Shown here: positions 48,399-57,493 of the stretch, piece by piece | Layout: each line of letters starts with the position of its first letter | How positions within the stretch are numbered: position 1 is the stretch's first letter | NCBI GenBank assembly: GCA_023386645.1 | Contig: JAEWJI010000021.1 | Span: 1 to 64,000 of the forward strand | Direction: 5' to 3' | DNA: 64,000 bases | Origin: Pseudomonadota bacterium | Lineage (GTDB): Bacteria; Pseudomonadota; Alphaproteobacteria; Caulobacterales; Caulobacteraceae | Translations under genes and position numbers: made by a program | Notes under the pieces: model-generated | Databases searched by the model: none | The model's input: only the letters and a program-made list of their open reading frames with translations | What the model was told of the DNA's origin: nothing

Positions 48399-48497
48399 GG
48401 GTGCAGGCTGTGGCGTTTCAGGCTCGATCTCAAGCCCGCCCTTGCCCAAAGCTCGCAAGCACGACCATTGTTCCGGATCCCAGGTCCGGAGCCCGCC

Positions 48498-49808
48498 ATG
48501 CCTCGCCTCGCCGTCTCTTCCGCCCTCGCCCTGCTCCTGACAGCCGCCGCCTCCACGCCGACCCTGGCGCAATCGGTGACGGCCGATGAGGCCGCCCAAG
48601 CCGTCGCCGCCGTCGAGCCCCGGGTGATCGAATGGCGGCGGCATCTGCACCAGAACCCCGAGCTCGGCTTCGCCGAGACTCAGACCGCCGCCTTCGTCGC
48701 CGAGCGGCTTCGCGCCCTGGGCCTGGAGGTTCGCACCGAGGTGGGCAAGACGGGCGTCGTCGGCGTCCTGAACGGGGGGCGCCCCGGCCGCGTCGTCGCC
48801 CTTCGGGCCGACATGGACGCCCTGCCGGTGCAGGAGGCGACGGGCCTGCCCTTCGCCTCCACCGCGACGGGGACCTACATGGGCCAAACCGTTCCGGTCG
48901 CCCACGCCTGCGGCCACGACGCCCATGTCGCCATGCTGCTGGGAGCCGCAGAGGTCCTGGCCGGGATGAAGGACCGGATCGCCGGCACGATCGTCTTCGT
49001 GTTCCAGCCCGCCGAGGAGGGCGCGCCTCCGGGCGAACCTCTGGGCGGCGCCGCCCTGATGATCCAGGAGGGCGCGCTCGACGATCCCAGGGTCGAGGCG
49101 ATCTTCGGCCTGCATGTGGTGCCGGGTCGCCCGGGCACGCTGTTCTACCGGCCCCAGGGCTTCATGGCCGCCTCGGATCGGGTGGACATCACCCTGCGGG
49201 GACGCCAGACCCACGGCGCCTGGCCCTGGAAGGGCGTCGACGTCATCGCCGTAGCCGGCCAGGTGATCGAGACGGTCAACACCCTGACCGCCCGCACCAT
49301 CGACCCGACCACCACCCCGACCGTCTTCACCATCGCCACCGTGGACGCCGGCGTCCGCTACAACATCATCCCGGACCAGGCGGTGCTGTCAGGCACCCTG
49401 CGCACCTTCGACGTGGCCCAACGTGACGACCTGGTCGCGCGGGCCGACGCCGCCATCGGCCACGTCGCCCAGGCCTATGGCGCGACCGCCGAGTTCGGCG
49501 TCCGCCAGAACGCCGCCCTGGTCTTCAACGACCCCGACCTGTCGGGATGGCTCGCGCCGGTGCTGACCGAGGCGGCCGGGGAGGGGAACGTCAACCCGGC
49601 CACCCCGCCCACCACGGTCGCGGAGGACTTCTCCTACTTCCAGCAGAAGGTTCCGGGGGTCTTCTACCATCTGGGCGGCAGCGCGGACGGGGTCGACCCC
49701 GCCACCTCGCCCCCGAACCACTCGCCCCAGTTCGACGTGAACGAAGCTGTCCTGGCGGTGGGCGTCAGGGCGCATGTCCTGACCGCGCTCAGGTTCCTGG
49801 AGCGCTAG
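48498..49808 (+). CDS. Secreted M20D amidohydrolase (carboxypeptidase-type)
   Basis: 436 residues from the ATG at 48498, giving a good signal peptide (LAVSSALALLLTAAASTPTLA). M20D family motifs: RRHLHQNPELGFAETQTAAF, ALRADMDALPVQEATGLPFA, the metal-site HACGHDAHVAMLLGAAEVL, FVFQPAEEGAPPG, FGLHVVPGRPGT and TTVAEDFSYFQQKVPGVFYH. It would hydrolyse amide bonds of N-acyl amino acids or small peptides in the periplasm; hippurate- or indole-acetyl-amino-acid-type substrates are family examples only. It converges on the S9 peptidase gene with 15 bases between stops. Confidence 0.9.
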   Translation: MPRLAVSSALALLLTAAASTPTLAQSVTADEAAQAVAAVEPRVIEWRRHLHQNPELGFAETQTAAFVAERLRALGLEVRTEVGKTGVVGVLNGGRPGRVVALRADMDALPVQEATGLPFASTATGTYMGQTVPVAHACGHDAHVAMLLGAAEVLAGMKDRIAGTIVFVFQPAEEGAPPGEPLGGAALMIQEGALDDPRVEAIFGLHVVPGRPGTLFYRPQGFMAASDRVDITLRGRQTHGAWPWKGVDVIAVAGQVIETVNTLTARTIDPTTTPTVFTIATVDAGVRYNIIPDQAVLSGTLRTFDVAQRDDLVARADAAIGHVAQAYGATAEFGVRQNAALVFNDPDLSGWLAPVLTEAAGEGNVNPATPPTTVAEDFSYFQQKVPGVFYHLGGSADGVDPATSPPNHSPQFDVNEAVLAVGVRAHVLTALRFLER

Positions 49809-49823
49809 CGTCCAGAAGGGGCT

Positions 49824-51932
49824 CTATTGTTCGGCGGCACTTCCGAGGTGGCGGTCGAGCCAGCCGAACACCTCATTGTGCCATTGCAGGCTGTTCTGCG
49901 GCTTCAGCACCCAGTGGTTCTCGTCCGGGAAGAGGACGAAACGGCTCTCGATCCCGCGCCGCTGGAGCGCCGTGAAGGTCGAGAGGGCCTGGGTGGTCGG
50001 GACGCGGAAGTCACGGTCGCCCTGGATGACCAGCATCGGCGTCTTCCACTGGTCGACGTGGTTGACAGGGTTGAAGCGCTCGTAGCCTTCCGGGTTCTCC
50101 CAGGGCGTGCCGCCGTACTCCCACTCGGTGAACCACAGCTCCTCGGTGGCGTAGCCCATGTTGCGGGTGTCGAAGACGCCGTCGTGGTTGACCAGGCAGT
50201 CGAAGGCGTCGTTCCAGCGGCCCGCGATCCAGTTGATCATATAGCCGCCGTAGGAGGCGCCGAGCGCGCAGGCCCGGTCGCCGTCCAGGAAGTCGTATCG
50301 CGCTTGGGCCGCCGCCCAGCCCTTCTGGAGGTCCTCCAGCGGCCGGTCGCCCCAGTGCTGGCTGATCGAGTCGGTGAAGGCCTGGCCGTAGCCGGTCGAG
50401 CCGTGGAAATCGATCATCACCACCGCATAACCCGCGCCCGCGTATGTCATGGGGTTCCAGCGATAGGACCAGCTGTTGCCGAACGATCCCTGCGGCCCGC
50501 CGTGGATCAGGAAGGCGACGGGATATTTGCGGCCCTCGACGTAGTTGGACGGCTTGATAACGTAGGCGTGGACGATCTCGTCGTTCCAGCCCTCGAAGGT
50601 GAACTGCTCCGCCTGACCGAAGGCGCGCTCGGCCAGCACCGGGTTCACGTCAGTCAGGCGGCGCGGCATTTCCTTGCCGCGATAGGTCTTGAAGTAGAGT
50701 TCGGACGGCGAGGTCAGGCTGTCCTGGGCGAAGACGAAGCCGGACGGGGCCAGGCCGAAGGCCGACACATGCCCCTCGCCCGTCATCGGCGTGACATTGC
50801 CGCTCAGCACGTCGATGGCGAACAGCCGCGTCTGGCCGACGTCGCCGGCGGTCCCAAAGATGGTCGAGCCGTCGGCCGACCACTGGATCGAATCCAGCGA
50901 GCGATCCCAGTTGGCCGCGACCTGACGCTTCCTGCCCGTGGCCACGTCCATCAGGAACAGTTCGTACTGGTCCGCCTCGAAGCCCGGGCGCGCCATGGCG
51001 CGGTAGGCCAGGGTGCGGCCGTCCGGCGAGAAGACCGGACCGGTGTCCCAGGCCTCGTTGTCCTCCGTCAGGTTGGTGAAGGTCCCATCGCCCGACAGGC
51101 CGTTTGTCCGCCACAGGTCGAAGTTGGTGCTCCACGGCTCGCTCTGGCCCGCCAGGCGGGCGGAGAAGACCACGGCCGACCCGTCCGGCGTGAAGGTGAA
51201 CTCGCTCTCGTCGCCGAAGGGCTTGGACGGGGTGTCACCGTCGAATCCCTTGGTCACCCAGACCGGGTCGCCCGAGGCGCGGCCGTTCTCCAGCGACTGG
51301 ACGAACAGGTGGTTTTGGGTCCCGTCGCCCCACGCATCCCAATGGCGCACGAACATCCGGTCATAGACCTGGCCGGTCGATTTGCGCTCGCCCTCGGCCT
51401 TGGCGCGATCGACGGAGCAGGCCAGGTCGGCGCAGTCGGGATGGACCGCCAGCGACACGACGATCCGGTCGGCGTCGGGGCTGAGACGATAAGCGTTCAC
51501 GTCGGTCGGGAGGTCGGTGACCTGGGTCGCCGTGGCGCCGCGCGCGTCCGTGCGCCAGACCTGGTTTGAGCCCGATCGGCTGGAAAGGAAGTACAGGGCC
51601 TCGTCCTTGCCCCAGCGGGCGGTGTTGGCGCCCTGGTCCGAGATCGCCAAGCGGCGCGGCTCGCCGCCCTCTTCCAAGTCCAGAACCCAGACGCTGGAGA
51701 CGCCGCGATTGGCCTCCATGTCGGTGGCGCGCACCGAATAGGCGACGTAGCGCCCGCCCGGCGACACCTGCGGGTCGGACAGGCGGTTCGCCTCGAGGAC
51801 GTCCTGGTAGCTGAAGGCCTGACGCGCCTGGGTCACGGCGGCGGCGGGCGCCGCGGGCGCTTCGGCCAGGGCCGGCAGGGCCGTCAGCAGGGCGGAGACG
51901 CAGGCGGCGGCGAACAGCGAACGATGGCGCAT
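49824..51932 (-). CDS. Exported S9 family peptidase, copy A
   Basis: 702 residues from the ATG at 51932, with AGAGGAAA seven bases upstream. Signal peptide (SLFAAACVSALLTALPALA), then a seven-bladed beta-propeller of WD/TolB-like repeats (SPDADRIVVSLAVHPDCADL, SPDGRTLAYRAM) and a prolyl-oligopeptidase hydrolase domain: VAFLIHGGPQGSFG, CALGASYGGYMINWIAGRW (nucleophile Ser), QGDRDFRVP (Asp) and DENHWVLKP (His). It cleaves short peptides, probably as a dipeptidyl or acylaminoacyl peptidase, in the periplasm. It is a close relative of the gene at 52158; the two are adjacent on the same strand. Confidence 0.92.
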   Translation of the reverse strand: MRHRSLFAAACVSALLTALPALAEAPAAPAAAVTQARQAFSYQDVLEANRLSDPQVSPGGRYVAYSVRATDMEANRGVSSVWVLDLEEGGEPRRLAISDQGANTARWGKDEALYFLSSRSGSNQVWRTDARGATATQVTDLPTDVNAYRLSPDADRIVVSLAVHPDCADLACSVDRAKAEGERKSTGQVYDRMFVRHWDAWGDGTQNHLFVQSLENGRASGDPVWVTKGFDGDTPSKPFGDESEFTFTPDGSAVVFSARLAGQSEPWSTNFDLWRTNGLSGDGTFTNLTEDNEAWDTGPVFSPDGRTLAYRAMARPGFEADQYELFLMDVATGRKRQVAANWDRSLDSIQWSADGSTIFGTAGDVGQTRLFAIDVLSGNVTPMTGEGHVSAFGLAPSGFVFAQDSLTSPSELYFKTYRGKEMPRRLTDVNPVLAERAFGQAEQFTFEGWNDEIVHAYVIKPSNYVEGRKYPVAFLIHGGPQGSFGNSWSYRWNPMTYAGAGYAVVMIDFHGSTGYGQAFTDSISQHWGDRPLEDLQKGWAAAQARYDFLDGDRACALGASYGGYMINWIAGRWNDAFDCLVNHDGVFDTRNMGYATEELWFTEWEYGGTPWENPEGYERFNPVNHVDQWKTPMLVIQGDRDFRVPTTQALSTFTALQRRGIESRFVLFPDENHWVLKPQNSLQWHNEVFGWLDRHLGSAAEQ

Positions 51933-51990
51933 GGGCGGTTTCCTCTGGCGTTTGAAAGAGGGCGTAGCACCCAGCCTAGCGACGGACCAG

Positions 51991-52156
51991 TCTCCTCCCC
52001 GTCGCCCAGCGATGGGGAGGGGGACCGCGCGAAGCGCGGTGGAGGGGCTTCTTCGCGGCGCTTTTGTCGTCGCGGCGCATGCGCCGCTCCTCCACCCCTC
52101 CGTCTCGTCGGCTACGCCGCCGATCCACCTCCCCATCGCGAACGATGGGGAGGAGA
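51991..52156. repeat. Composite palindromic repeat between two S9 peptidase genes
   Basis: Two terminal hairpins, CCTCCCCGTCGC/GCGATGGGGAGG (51994-52005 with 52009-52020) and CCTCCCCATCG/CGATGGGGAGG (52128-52138 with 52143-52153). Between them are an ACCGCGCGAAGCGCGGT palindrome (52023-52039) and a region rich in GCGGCGC words. It ends two bases before the stop of the downstream-coordinate S9 gene. Same family as 9551 and 30425, and best example of the full element. Confidence 0.78.
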
Positions 52157-52157
52157 G

Positions 52158-54275
52158 TCAGCGCGCCGCCGTGTGCTCCGCGGTCCAGTCCAGGATCTCC
52201 TGCTGCCAGTCGACCCAGTTGCGGGGTTTCAGGACCCAGTGGTTCTCATCCGGCACATGGACGAAGCGGCTCTCCACGCCTTCGCGCTGGAGGGCCGAGA
52301 AGGTCGCCAGCCCCTGTTCGATCGGGACCCGGAAGTCACGCGAGCCGTGGAGCACCAGCATCGGCTTGGTCCAGTCGCCGGCGTAGGTTCCCGGGCTCAT
52401 CTCGGCGTAGAGCTCGGCGCGCTCCCACGACGGGCCGCCGAACTCGTGGATGAAGTTGCCGATATCCATCGCGTTCATCAGGCCGCCGACCTCGAAGACG
52501 CCGGCGTGGTTGACCAGGCACGCCCACGGCTCGTTCCACTTTCCGGCGATCATGTTGACCATGTAGCCGCCGTATGAGGCCCCCAGCGCGCAGGCACGGT
52601 CGCCGTCGATCCAGGCGTTGCGCTCCAGCGCGGCGACCCAGCCCTTGCGCAGGTCTTCCAGGGGCCGGTCGCCCCAGTGGTTGTTGATGGCGTCGGTGAA
52701 GGCCTGACCATAGCCGGGCGAACCGTGGAAGTTGATCATCACCACCGCGAAGCCCGCGCCGGTGTAGGTCTGGGGGTTCCAGCGGTAGCTCCAGCCGCTG
52801 GTCCAGGGCGACTTCGGCCCGCCGTGGATCAGATAGACGACCGGATAGCGCCGCCCCTCCTGATAGCCCGCCGGTTTGAACACCCAGCCGCGCACCTCCT
52901 CGCCGTTCCAGCCGGAGAAGGCGTAGGGCTCGGCCTGGGACAGGCTGACGGACGCCAGGGCCTCGGCATTGTGGCGGGTCACGGCGTGGCCGCCCTCGAC
53001 GATCTGGGTGGGGCGATCGAAGGCCTCGTGCGCCAGGACCAGCCGACCGTCCGCCTCGTCATAGGCCGCGACGGTCCCTTCGTCGGTGAGGGTCGTGACG
53101 ACGCCGGTGCGGGCGTCGATCGAGAACAGCTTGCTCTGCCCGTCCTCGGCGGCGGTGGCGTAGAGGGCCCGGCCGTCCGAGCGCCAGCTGAGGCCGCCGG
53201 GGCCCCGGTCCCAGCCCGGCGTCAGCACCCGGGCGTTGGAGCCGTCCGCATCGGCGACCATGATCACGCCCTGATCGCCGCCGACGTTCTCGCGCCGGCC
53301 CGCGACCCAGGCCAGGCGACGGCCGTCGGGCGAGAAGACGGGGGCGAAGTCCGCTGCCGTGTTCGCTTCGGTCAGGTTGACCGGCGCGCCGCCGGAAACA
53401 GGGATGCGGAACAGATCGCTGTTGCTGGTGAAGACCTCGGTGCGGCCCTGGGTCTGGGTGGCGACCACCAACCAGCGACCGTCCGGGGAGACGACGTATT
53501 CGCCCTCGCCGCCCTGGGGACGGGACGGGACGTCGGCGTCCAGGCCCGGCATCAGGTCGCGCGGCTGGCCGTCGGCGAGGCCCGAGCCGTTCAGCGGCTG
53601 GACGAACAGGTGGCTCCGGCGCTGGTCGTTCCAGCTGTCCCAGGGACGTAGAGGCAGGCGGTCGTAGCCGCGCACCGTCGAGGGTGAATCTGCCCGCGCC
53701 TTCAGCCGGTCGCGGGTGCAGTTGAGGTCTGCGCAGTCGATGAAGACCGGCGCCGCGAGGATCAGCGAGCGGCCGTCAGGAGCGACCCGGAAGGAGGTCA
53801 CCTCGACCGGCAGGGTCGTGACCTGGACCGCCGCCTGTCCCTGGGCGTCCGTGCGCCAGACCTGGCTGGAGCCGCCGCGCGAGGACAGGAAATAGATCGC
53901 CTGGCCGTCCGGAGCCCAGCGGCCCGCGCTCGCGCCACCGTCGGACGCCGCCAGGCGGCGGTTCGATCCGTCCGCCTCGATGACCCAGAGAGCCGTCACG
54001 CCCTTGTTGCCGGCCCAGTCGGTGGTGCGGACGTTGTAGAGCACCCGCTTGCCGTCGGGGGACAGGCGCGGATCGGAAACCCGCTCCATCATCGCGAGCT
54101 GGCCAAGGCCCAGGCCGCCGAGCGGCGTCGGCGAAGTGTCGGGCGTCGCAGCGGCCCCCGCCGACAGAGGCGGCGCCGCGCTCGGGGCTGGGGCCGCCGT
54201 CTGGGTCTGCGCGATCGCGGCCCCGCTCAGCGCCAGCCAGGCGGCCGCCCCCGCCATCAGTGTCGTCCGCCCCAT
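52158..54275 (-). CDS. Exported S9 family peptidase, copy B
   Basis: 705 residues from the ATG at 54275; GGAGGG lies four to five bases upstream within a shortened reading that would otherwise start at 54287. Signal peptide (LMAGAAAWLALSGAAIA), Pro/Ala-rich linker, beta-propeller (SPDGKRVLYNVRTTDWAGNK, SPDGRRLAWVAGRRENV) and the catalytic domain YLIHGGPKSPWTSGW, CALGASYGGYMVNMIAGKW (Ser), LHGSRDFRVP (Asp) and PDENHWVLKP (His). Catalytic triad intact. It shares HWGDRPLEDL-x-KGW and other segments with copy A, so they arose by duplication. Confidence 0.92.
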   Translation of the reverse strand: MGRTTLMAGAAAWLALSGAAIAQTQTAAPAPSAAPPLSAGAAATPDTSPTPLGGLGLGQLAMMERVSDPRLSPDGKRVLYNVRTTDWAGNKGVTALWVIEADGSNRRLAASDGGASAGRWAPDGQAIYFLSSRGGSSQVWRTDAQGQAAVQVTTLPVEVTSFRVAPDGRSLILAAPVFIDCADLNCTRDRLKARADSPSTVRGYDRLPLRPWDSWNDQRRSHLFVQPLNGSGLADGQPRDLMPGLDADVPSRPQGGEGEYVVSPDGRWLVVATQTQGRTEVFTSNSDLFRIPVSGGAPVNLTEANTAADFAPVFSPDGRRLAWVAGRRENVGGDQGVIMVADADGSNARVLTPGWDRGPGGLSWRSDGRALYATAAEDGQSKLFSIDARTGVVTTLTDEGTVAAYDEADGRLVLAHEAFDRPTQIVEGGHAVTRHNAEALASVSLSQAEPYAFSGWNGEEVRGWVFKPAGYQEGRRYPVVYLIHGGPKSPWTSGWSYRWNPQTYTGAGFAVVMINFHGSPGYGQAFTDAINNHWGDRPLEDLRKGWVAALERNAWIDGDRACALGASYGGYMVNMIAGKWNEPWACLVNHAGVFEVGGLMNAMDIGNFIHEFGGPSWERAELYAEMSPGTYAGDWTKPMLVLHGSRDFRVPIEQGLATFSALQREGVESRFVHVPDENHWVLKPRNWVDWQQEILDWTAEHTAAR

Positions 54276-54375
54276 GATGCCCTCCATGCCGGTTTTGGAC
54301 ACGCTAGAGCCCGGCGCCCGAACCGCCAAGCCGCCCGCTTGCCGGGACCCCCGGGAACGGCGACAAGGACGGGGC

Positions 54376-55230
54376 ATGCTCCCCGCTTCCGTCGCTCGTC
54401 CTGAGCCGCACATCGTCGACGTGCTGATCGCCGAGCGGGCGCCGCGCCTGCACGCCTCGCCCGTCTGGCCGCTGGTGCGACCGCCGCTGTTCGGCCTCCT
54501 GGGTTATCGCAAGGCGCGGCGGATGGCGGACGCCATCCAGGGCCTGTCGGGCGCCGAGGCGCTGGACCATGTCTCCAACCTGCTGGACCTCAAGGTCTCC
54601 ACCCTGAATCTCGACCGCCTGCCGGCCACGGGGCGCTGCATCGTGGTGTGCAATCATCCGACGGGCATCGCGGACGGCCTGGCGGTGCACGACGCCATCC
54701 GGCGACGGCGCGCGGACGCCATCTTCTTCGCCAACGCGGACGCCATCAGGGTCTCGCCTCGTCTGGCCGAGACCCTGATCCCCGTGGAATGGGTGGTTGA
54801 GAAGCGCACGCGCGAGAAGACCCGGGCCACGCTGAACGCCGCCCGGGACGCCTTCCAGGCCGAGCGCTGCGTCGTGATGTTCCCGGCCGGGCGCCTGGCC
54901 CGCGTCGGCAAGGACGGCCAACTGACCGATCCGGATTGGGCTCCGACCGCCGCCTCCCTGGCCCGCAGATACGATGCGCCGATCATTCCGATCCACGTCA
55001 CCGGCCCGACCTCGACCCTGTTCCATCTGTTCGATCGGTTCAGCCAGGAACTGAGAGACATCACCCTGTTTCACGAGCTGCTGAACAAGCGGAAGAAGGC
55101 GTTCCGGCTCAGCGTCGGCCTGCCGATTCCGCCGCAGCGGCTCGATATCGATGCGGCCCGCGCGACCTATGCGCTGAAGGCCTTCACCGAGCGGGTGCTG
55201 CCCAGCCAGCCCGATGCGGAATTCGCGTGA
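54376..55230 (+). CDS. PlsC-like lysophospholipid acyltransferase family protein
   Basis: 284 residues from the ATG at 54376, AAGGA about eight bases upstream. Acyltransferase motif I is NHPTGIADG (H-x4-D), motif III is FPAGRLARVGKDG in place of the usual FPEGTR, and PIIPIHVTGPTSTLFHLFDR fits motif IV. Earlier part: PVWPLVRPPLFGLLGYRKAR. No membrane helix is obvious, so it may be peripheral. Relatives include lysophosphatidate and ornithine-lipid acyltransferases; substrate not inferable. First gene of the run into tsaE and beyond. Confidence 0.78.
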   Translation: MLPASVARPEPHIVDVLIAERAPRLHASPVWPLVRPPLFGLLGYRKARRMADAIQGLSGAEALDHVSNLLDLKVSTLNLDRLPATGRCIVVCNHPTGIADGLAVHDAIRRRRADAIFFANADAIRVSPRLAETLIPVEWVVEKRTREKTRATLNAARDAFQAERCVVMFPAGRLARVGKDGQLTDPDWAPTAASLARRYDAPIIPIHVTGPTSTLFHLFDRFSQELRDITLFHELLNKRKKAFRLSVGLPIPPQRLDIDAARATYALKAFTERVLPSQPDAEFA

Positions 55231-55240
55231 GGGGGTTCGC

Positions 55241-55705
55241 GTGAGCCTGCGGTTCGATCTGGCCGACGCGGAGGCGACGGCGGCCCTCGGCCGGGCCCTG
55301 GCTCCGCTGCTGAGGGCCGGGGACGCGGTGCTGCTGTCGGGCGCTTTGGGCGCGGGCAAGTCGACCCTGGCTCGCGCCCTGATCCGGGCCCTGACCTCTC
55401 CAGACGAGGACGTGCCGTCTCCGACCTTCACCCTGGTCCAGACCTATGACGCCGAGCCGCCGTTGGCTCACTTCGATCTCTACCGGCTTGAACGGCCGGA
55501 GGAGGCGCTGGAGATCGGCCTGGTCGAGGCGGTCGAGGACGGCGCGGCCCTGATCGAATGGCCCGAGCGGCTCGGCGAGGACCCGGGCGCCTGGGTTGGG
55601 CCCGATCGGCTGACGGTTCGGCTTGAAGCGGCGGGCGACGCGCGGCATGCGACCGTTTCTGGCGCAGGCGACTGGGAAAGGCGGATCCATGACCTCCGGT
55701 TCTGA
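55241..55705 (+). CDS. tsaE: tRNA threonylcarbamoyladenosine synthesis ATPase TsaE
   Basis: 154 residues from the GTG at 55241 with GAGGGGG six bases upstream. P-loop LSGALGAGKSTLARALIRAL (Lys about 42), PSPTFTLVQTYDAEPPLAHF with the family Asp/His region, FDLYRLERPEEALEIGL and ALIEWPERLGE are all typical. TsaE works with TsaB and TsaD to make t6A37 in ANN-reading tRNAs. It overlaps amgK by 17 bases, so the genes are coupled. Confidence 0.92.
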   Translation: MSLRFDLADAEATAALGRALAPLLRAGDAVLLSGALGAGKSTLARALIRALTSPDEDVPSPTFTLVQTYDAEPPLAHFDLYRLERPEEALEIGLVEAVEDGAALIEWPERLGEDPGAWVGPDRLTVRLEAAGDARHATVSGAGDWERRIHDLRF

Positions 55706-56786
55706 CCGCGAAGACGAGATCCGCGCCTTCCTGGCCGCCGCCGGCCTGGGGTCGGCGAGGCGCGCGCCTTTGCCCGGCGACGCCTCCACCCGGCGCTACG
55801 AGCGGCTGACGACGGCCGACGGCCGATCCCTGATGCTGATGGACCAGCCGCCGGCGGCGGAATCCGCGCCCTGCGACCCGGACTGGTCGCCGGCCGAGCG
55901 TCACGTCCGGGGCTGGAACGCCGTCGCCCGCCTGTCGGCCGGCCGCATCGAAGCCTTCGCGGCGGTGGCGGCGCATCTGAGGTCGCTGGGCCTTTCGGCG
56001 CCGGAGATCGTCGCGGTCGATGCGTCCGGCGGCCTGGCGGTGCTGGAGGATTTCGGCGACGCCCTGTTCGCGCGCGTGATCGAGGCGGGCGAGCCCGAGG
56101 CGCCGCTGTATCTGGCGGCCGTTGCGGCCCTGGCCAGGCTGCATGAGGCGGAGCCTCCCCAAGTGTTGACTGGGCCCGCCGGCGACTGGCCGCTGCTGGC
56201 CTATGACGAGACCGCGCTCCAGGGCGGGGCCGATCTGTTCGTCCAGTGGATGCCGAAGCTGGAGCCGTCGCTGGCGTTCGACGAGGCGGCGATGGAAGCC
56301 TGGCGCGAGGCCTGGGCGCCGATCGTGACGGCCGGCGCGGAGGGCGCGACCGTCATCGCCCACCGCGATTATCACGCCGAGAACCTGATCTGGTTGCCGG
56401 AGCGGGAGGGCGCCGCCCGGGTCGGCCTGATCGACTTCCAGGACGCGGTGCGGGCGCACCCGTCGTGGGACCTGCACTCACTGCTCCAGGACGCGCGCCG
56501 GGACGTGTCGCCGGAGTTGGAGGCCGAGGCCCTGGAGCATTATTTCACTCTGCAGCCAGGGACCGACCGCGACGCCTTCCTGCGCGACTACGCCGGGCTG
56601 GCGGCGCTGAACGAGGCCCGTATCCTCGGCGTCTTCGCCCGCCTGATCGCCCGCGACGGCAAGCCCCGCTACCGCGCCTTCATGCCGCGTATGTGGGGCC
56701 ATCTGGAGCGGAACCTGCGAAAGCCCGGCCTCGAGGCCGTGAGGGCATGGTTCGACCGATATGTTCCGACGGAGGCGAGGCGATGA
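55689..56786 (+). CDS. amgK: Anomeric MurNAc/GlcNAc kinase AmgK
   Basis: 365 residues, aminoglycoside phosphotransferase fold. The nucleotide-binding start is PLPGDASTRRYERLTT, the catalytic loop is VIAHRDYHAENLIWLPE (Asp and Asn; about residues 218-234), and the metal-binding DFQDAVRAHPSWDLHSLLQD follows. Position directly before a MurU-type nucleotidyltransferase supports AmgK, which phosphorylates the anomeric carbon of MurNAc/GlcNAc in a fosfomycin-bypassing salvage pathway found in Pseudomonas and Caulobacter. ATGA overlap with murU. Confidence 0.9.
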   Translation: MTSGSDREDEIRAFLAAAGLGSARRAPLPGDASTRRYERLTTADGRSLMLMDQPPAAESAPCDPDWSPAERHVRGWNAVARLSAGRIEAFAAVAAHLRSLGLSAPEIVAVDASGGLAVLEDFGDALFARVIEAGEPEAPLYLAAVAALARLHEAEPPQVLTGPAGDWPLLAYDETALQGGADLFVQWMPKLEPSLAFDEAAMEAWREAWAPIVTAGAEGATVIAHRDYHAENLIWLPEREGAARVGLIDFQDAVRAHPSWDLHSLLQDARRDVSPELEAEALEHYFTLQPGTDRDAFLRDYAGLAALNEARILGVFARLIARDGKPRYRAFMPRMWGHLERNLRKPGLEAVRAWFDRYVPTEARR

Positions 56787-57493
56787 GCGCGCCTCGAACG
56801 GCGATGGTCCTGGCCGCCGGCCTGGGTACGCGGATGCGGCCGCTCACCGACGACCGTCCCAAGGCCCTGGTCGAGGTCGGGGGGCGGGCCTTGATTGACC
56901 ATGTGCTGGACCGCCTGGCGGACGCGGGTGTCGAGCGCGCGGTGGTGAACGTCCACTGGTTCGCGGATCGGCTGGAGGCCCATCTGGCGGGACGGTCGCG
57001 GCCGGCCATCGTCATCTCCGACGAGCGCGCCGAGCTGCTGGAAACCGGGGGCGGCTTGAAGAGGGCCCGGCCGCTGCTTGGCGACGCGCCGGTGTTCGTG
57101 GCCAACATCGACAGCGTCTGGATCGACCGGGGCGACGCTATCGGCGACCTGGCCCGGCTGTGGGACCCGGAGCGGATGGACGCCGCCCTGCTGCTGGCCC
57201 GGCGCGAAGGCTCGATCGGGTTCGAGGGCGACGGCGACTTCTTCCTGGGCGAAGACGGGCGGCTGACGTTCCGGGGGGACGCCGCCAGCGCACCCTTCGC
57301 CTATATGGGGCTGCACATCACGCGGCCGGATTATGTGGCGGATGGCCCGGACGGTCCGTTCTCGCTGAGCCCCCTGTGGCGCCGGTCGGCCGCGGCCGGT
57401 CGCCTCTACGGCTGCGTACTCGACGGCGACTGGATGCACGTCGGGGATCCCGGGGCGCGTGACGAGGCGGAAGCGCGGCTCGGGGCCGCATGA
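56783..57493 (+). CDS. murU: N-acetylmuramate-1-phosphate uridylyltransferase MurU
   Basis: 236 residues. Nucleotidyltransferase motifs: MVLAAGLGTRMRPLTDDRPK (nucleotide loop), LVEVGGRALIDHVLDRLADA, VVNVHWFADRLEAHL, LLETGGGLKRARPLLGDAPV and VANIDSVWIDRGD (metal Asp). It makes UDP-MurNAc from MurNAc-1-phosphate, taking the product of AmgK. Overlaps both neighbours by ATGA, so amgK-murU-addB-addA are read from one message. Confidence 0.9.
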   Translation: MSAPRTAMVLAAGLGTRMRPLTDDRPKALVEVGGRALIDHVLDRLADAGVERAVVNVHWFADRLEAHLAGRSRPAIVISDERAELLETGGGLKRARPLLGDAPVFVANIDSVWIDRGDAIGDLARLWDPERMDAALLLARREGSIGFEGDGDFFLGEDGRLTFRGDAASAPFAYMGLHITRPDYVADGPDGPFSLSPLWRRSAAAGRLYGCVLDGDWMHVGDPGARDEAEARLGAA

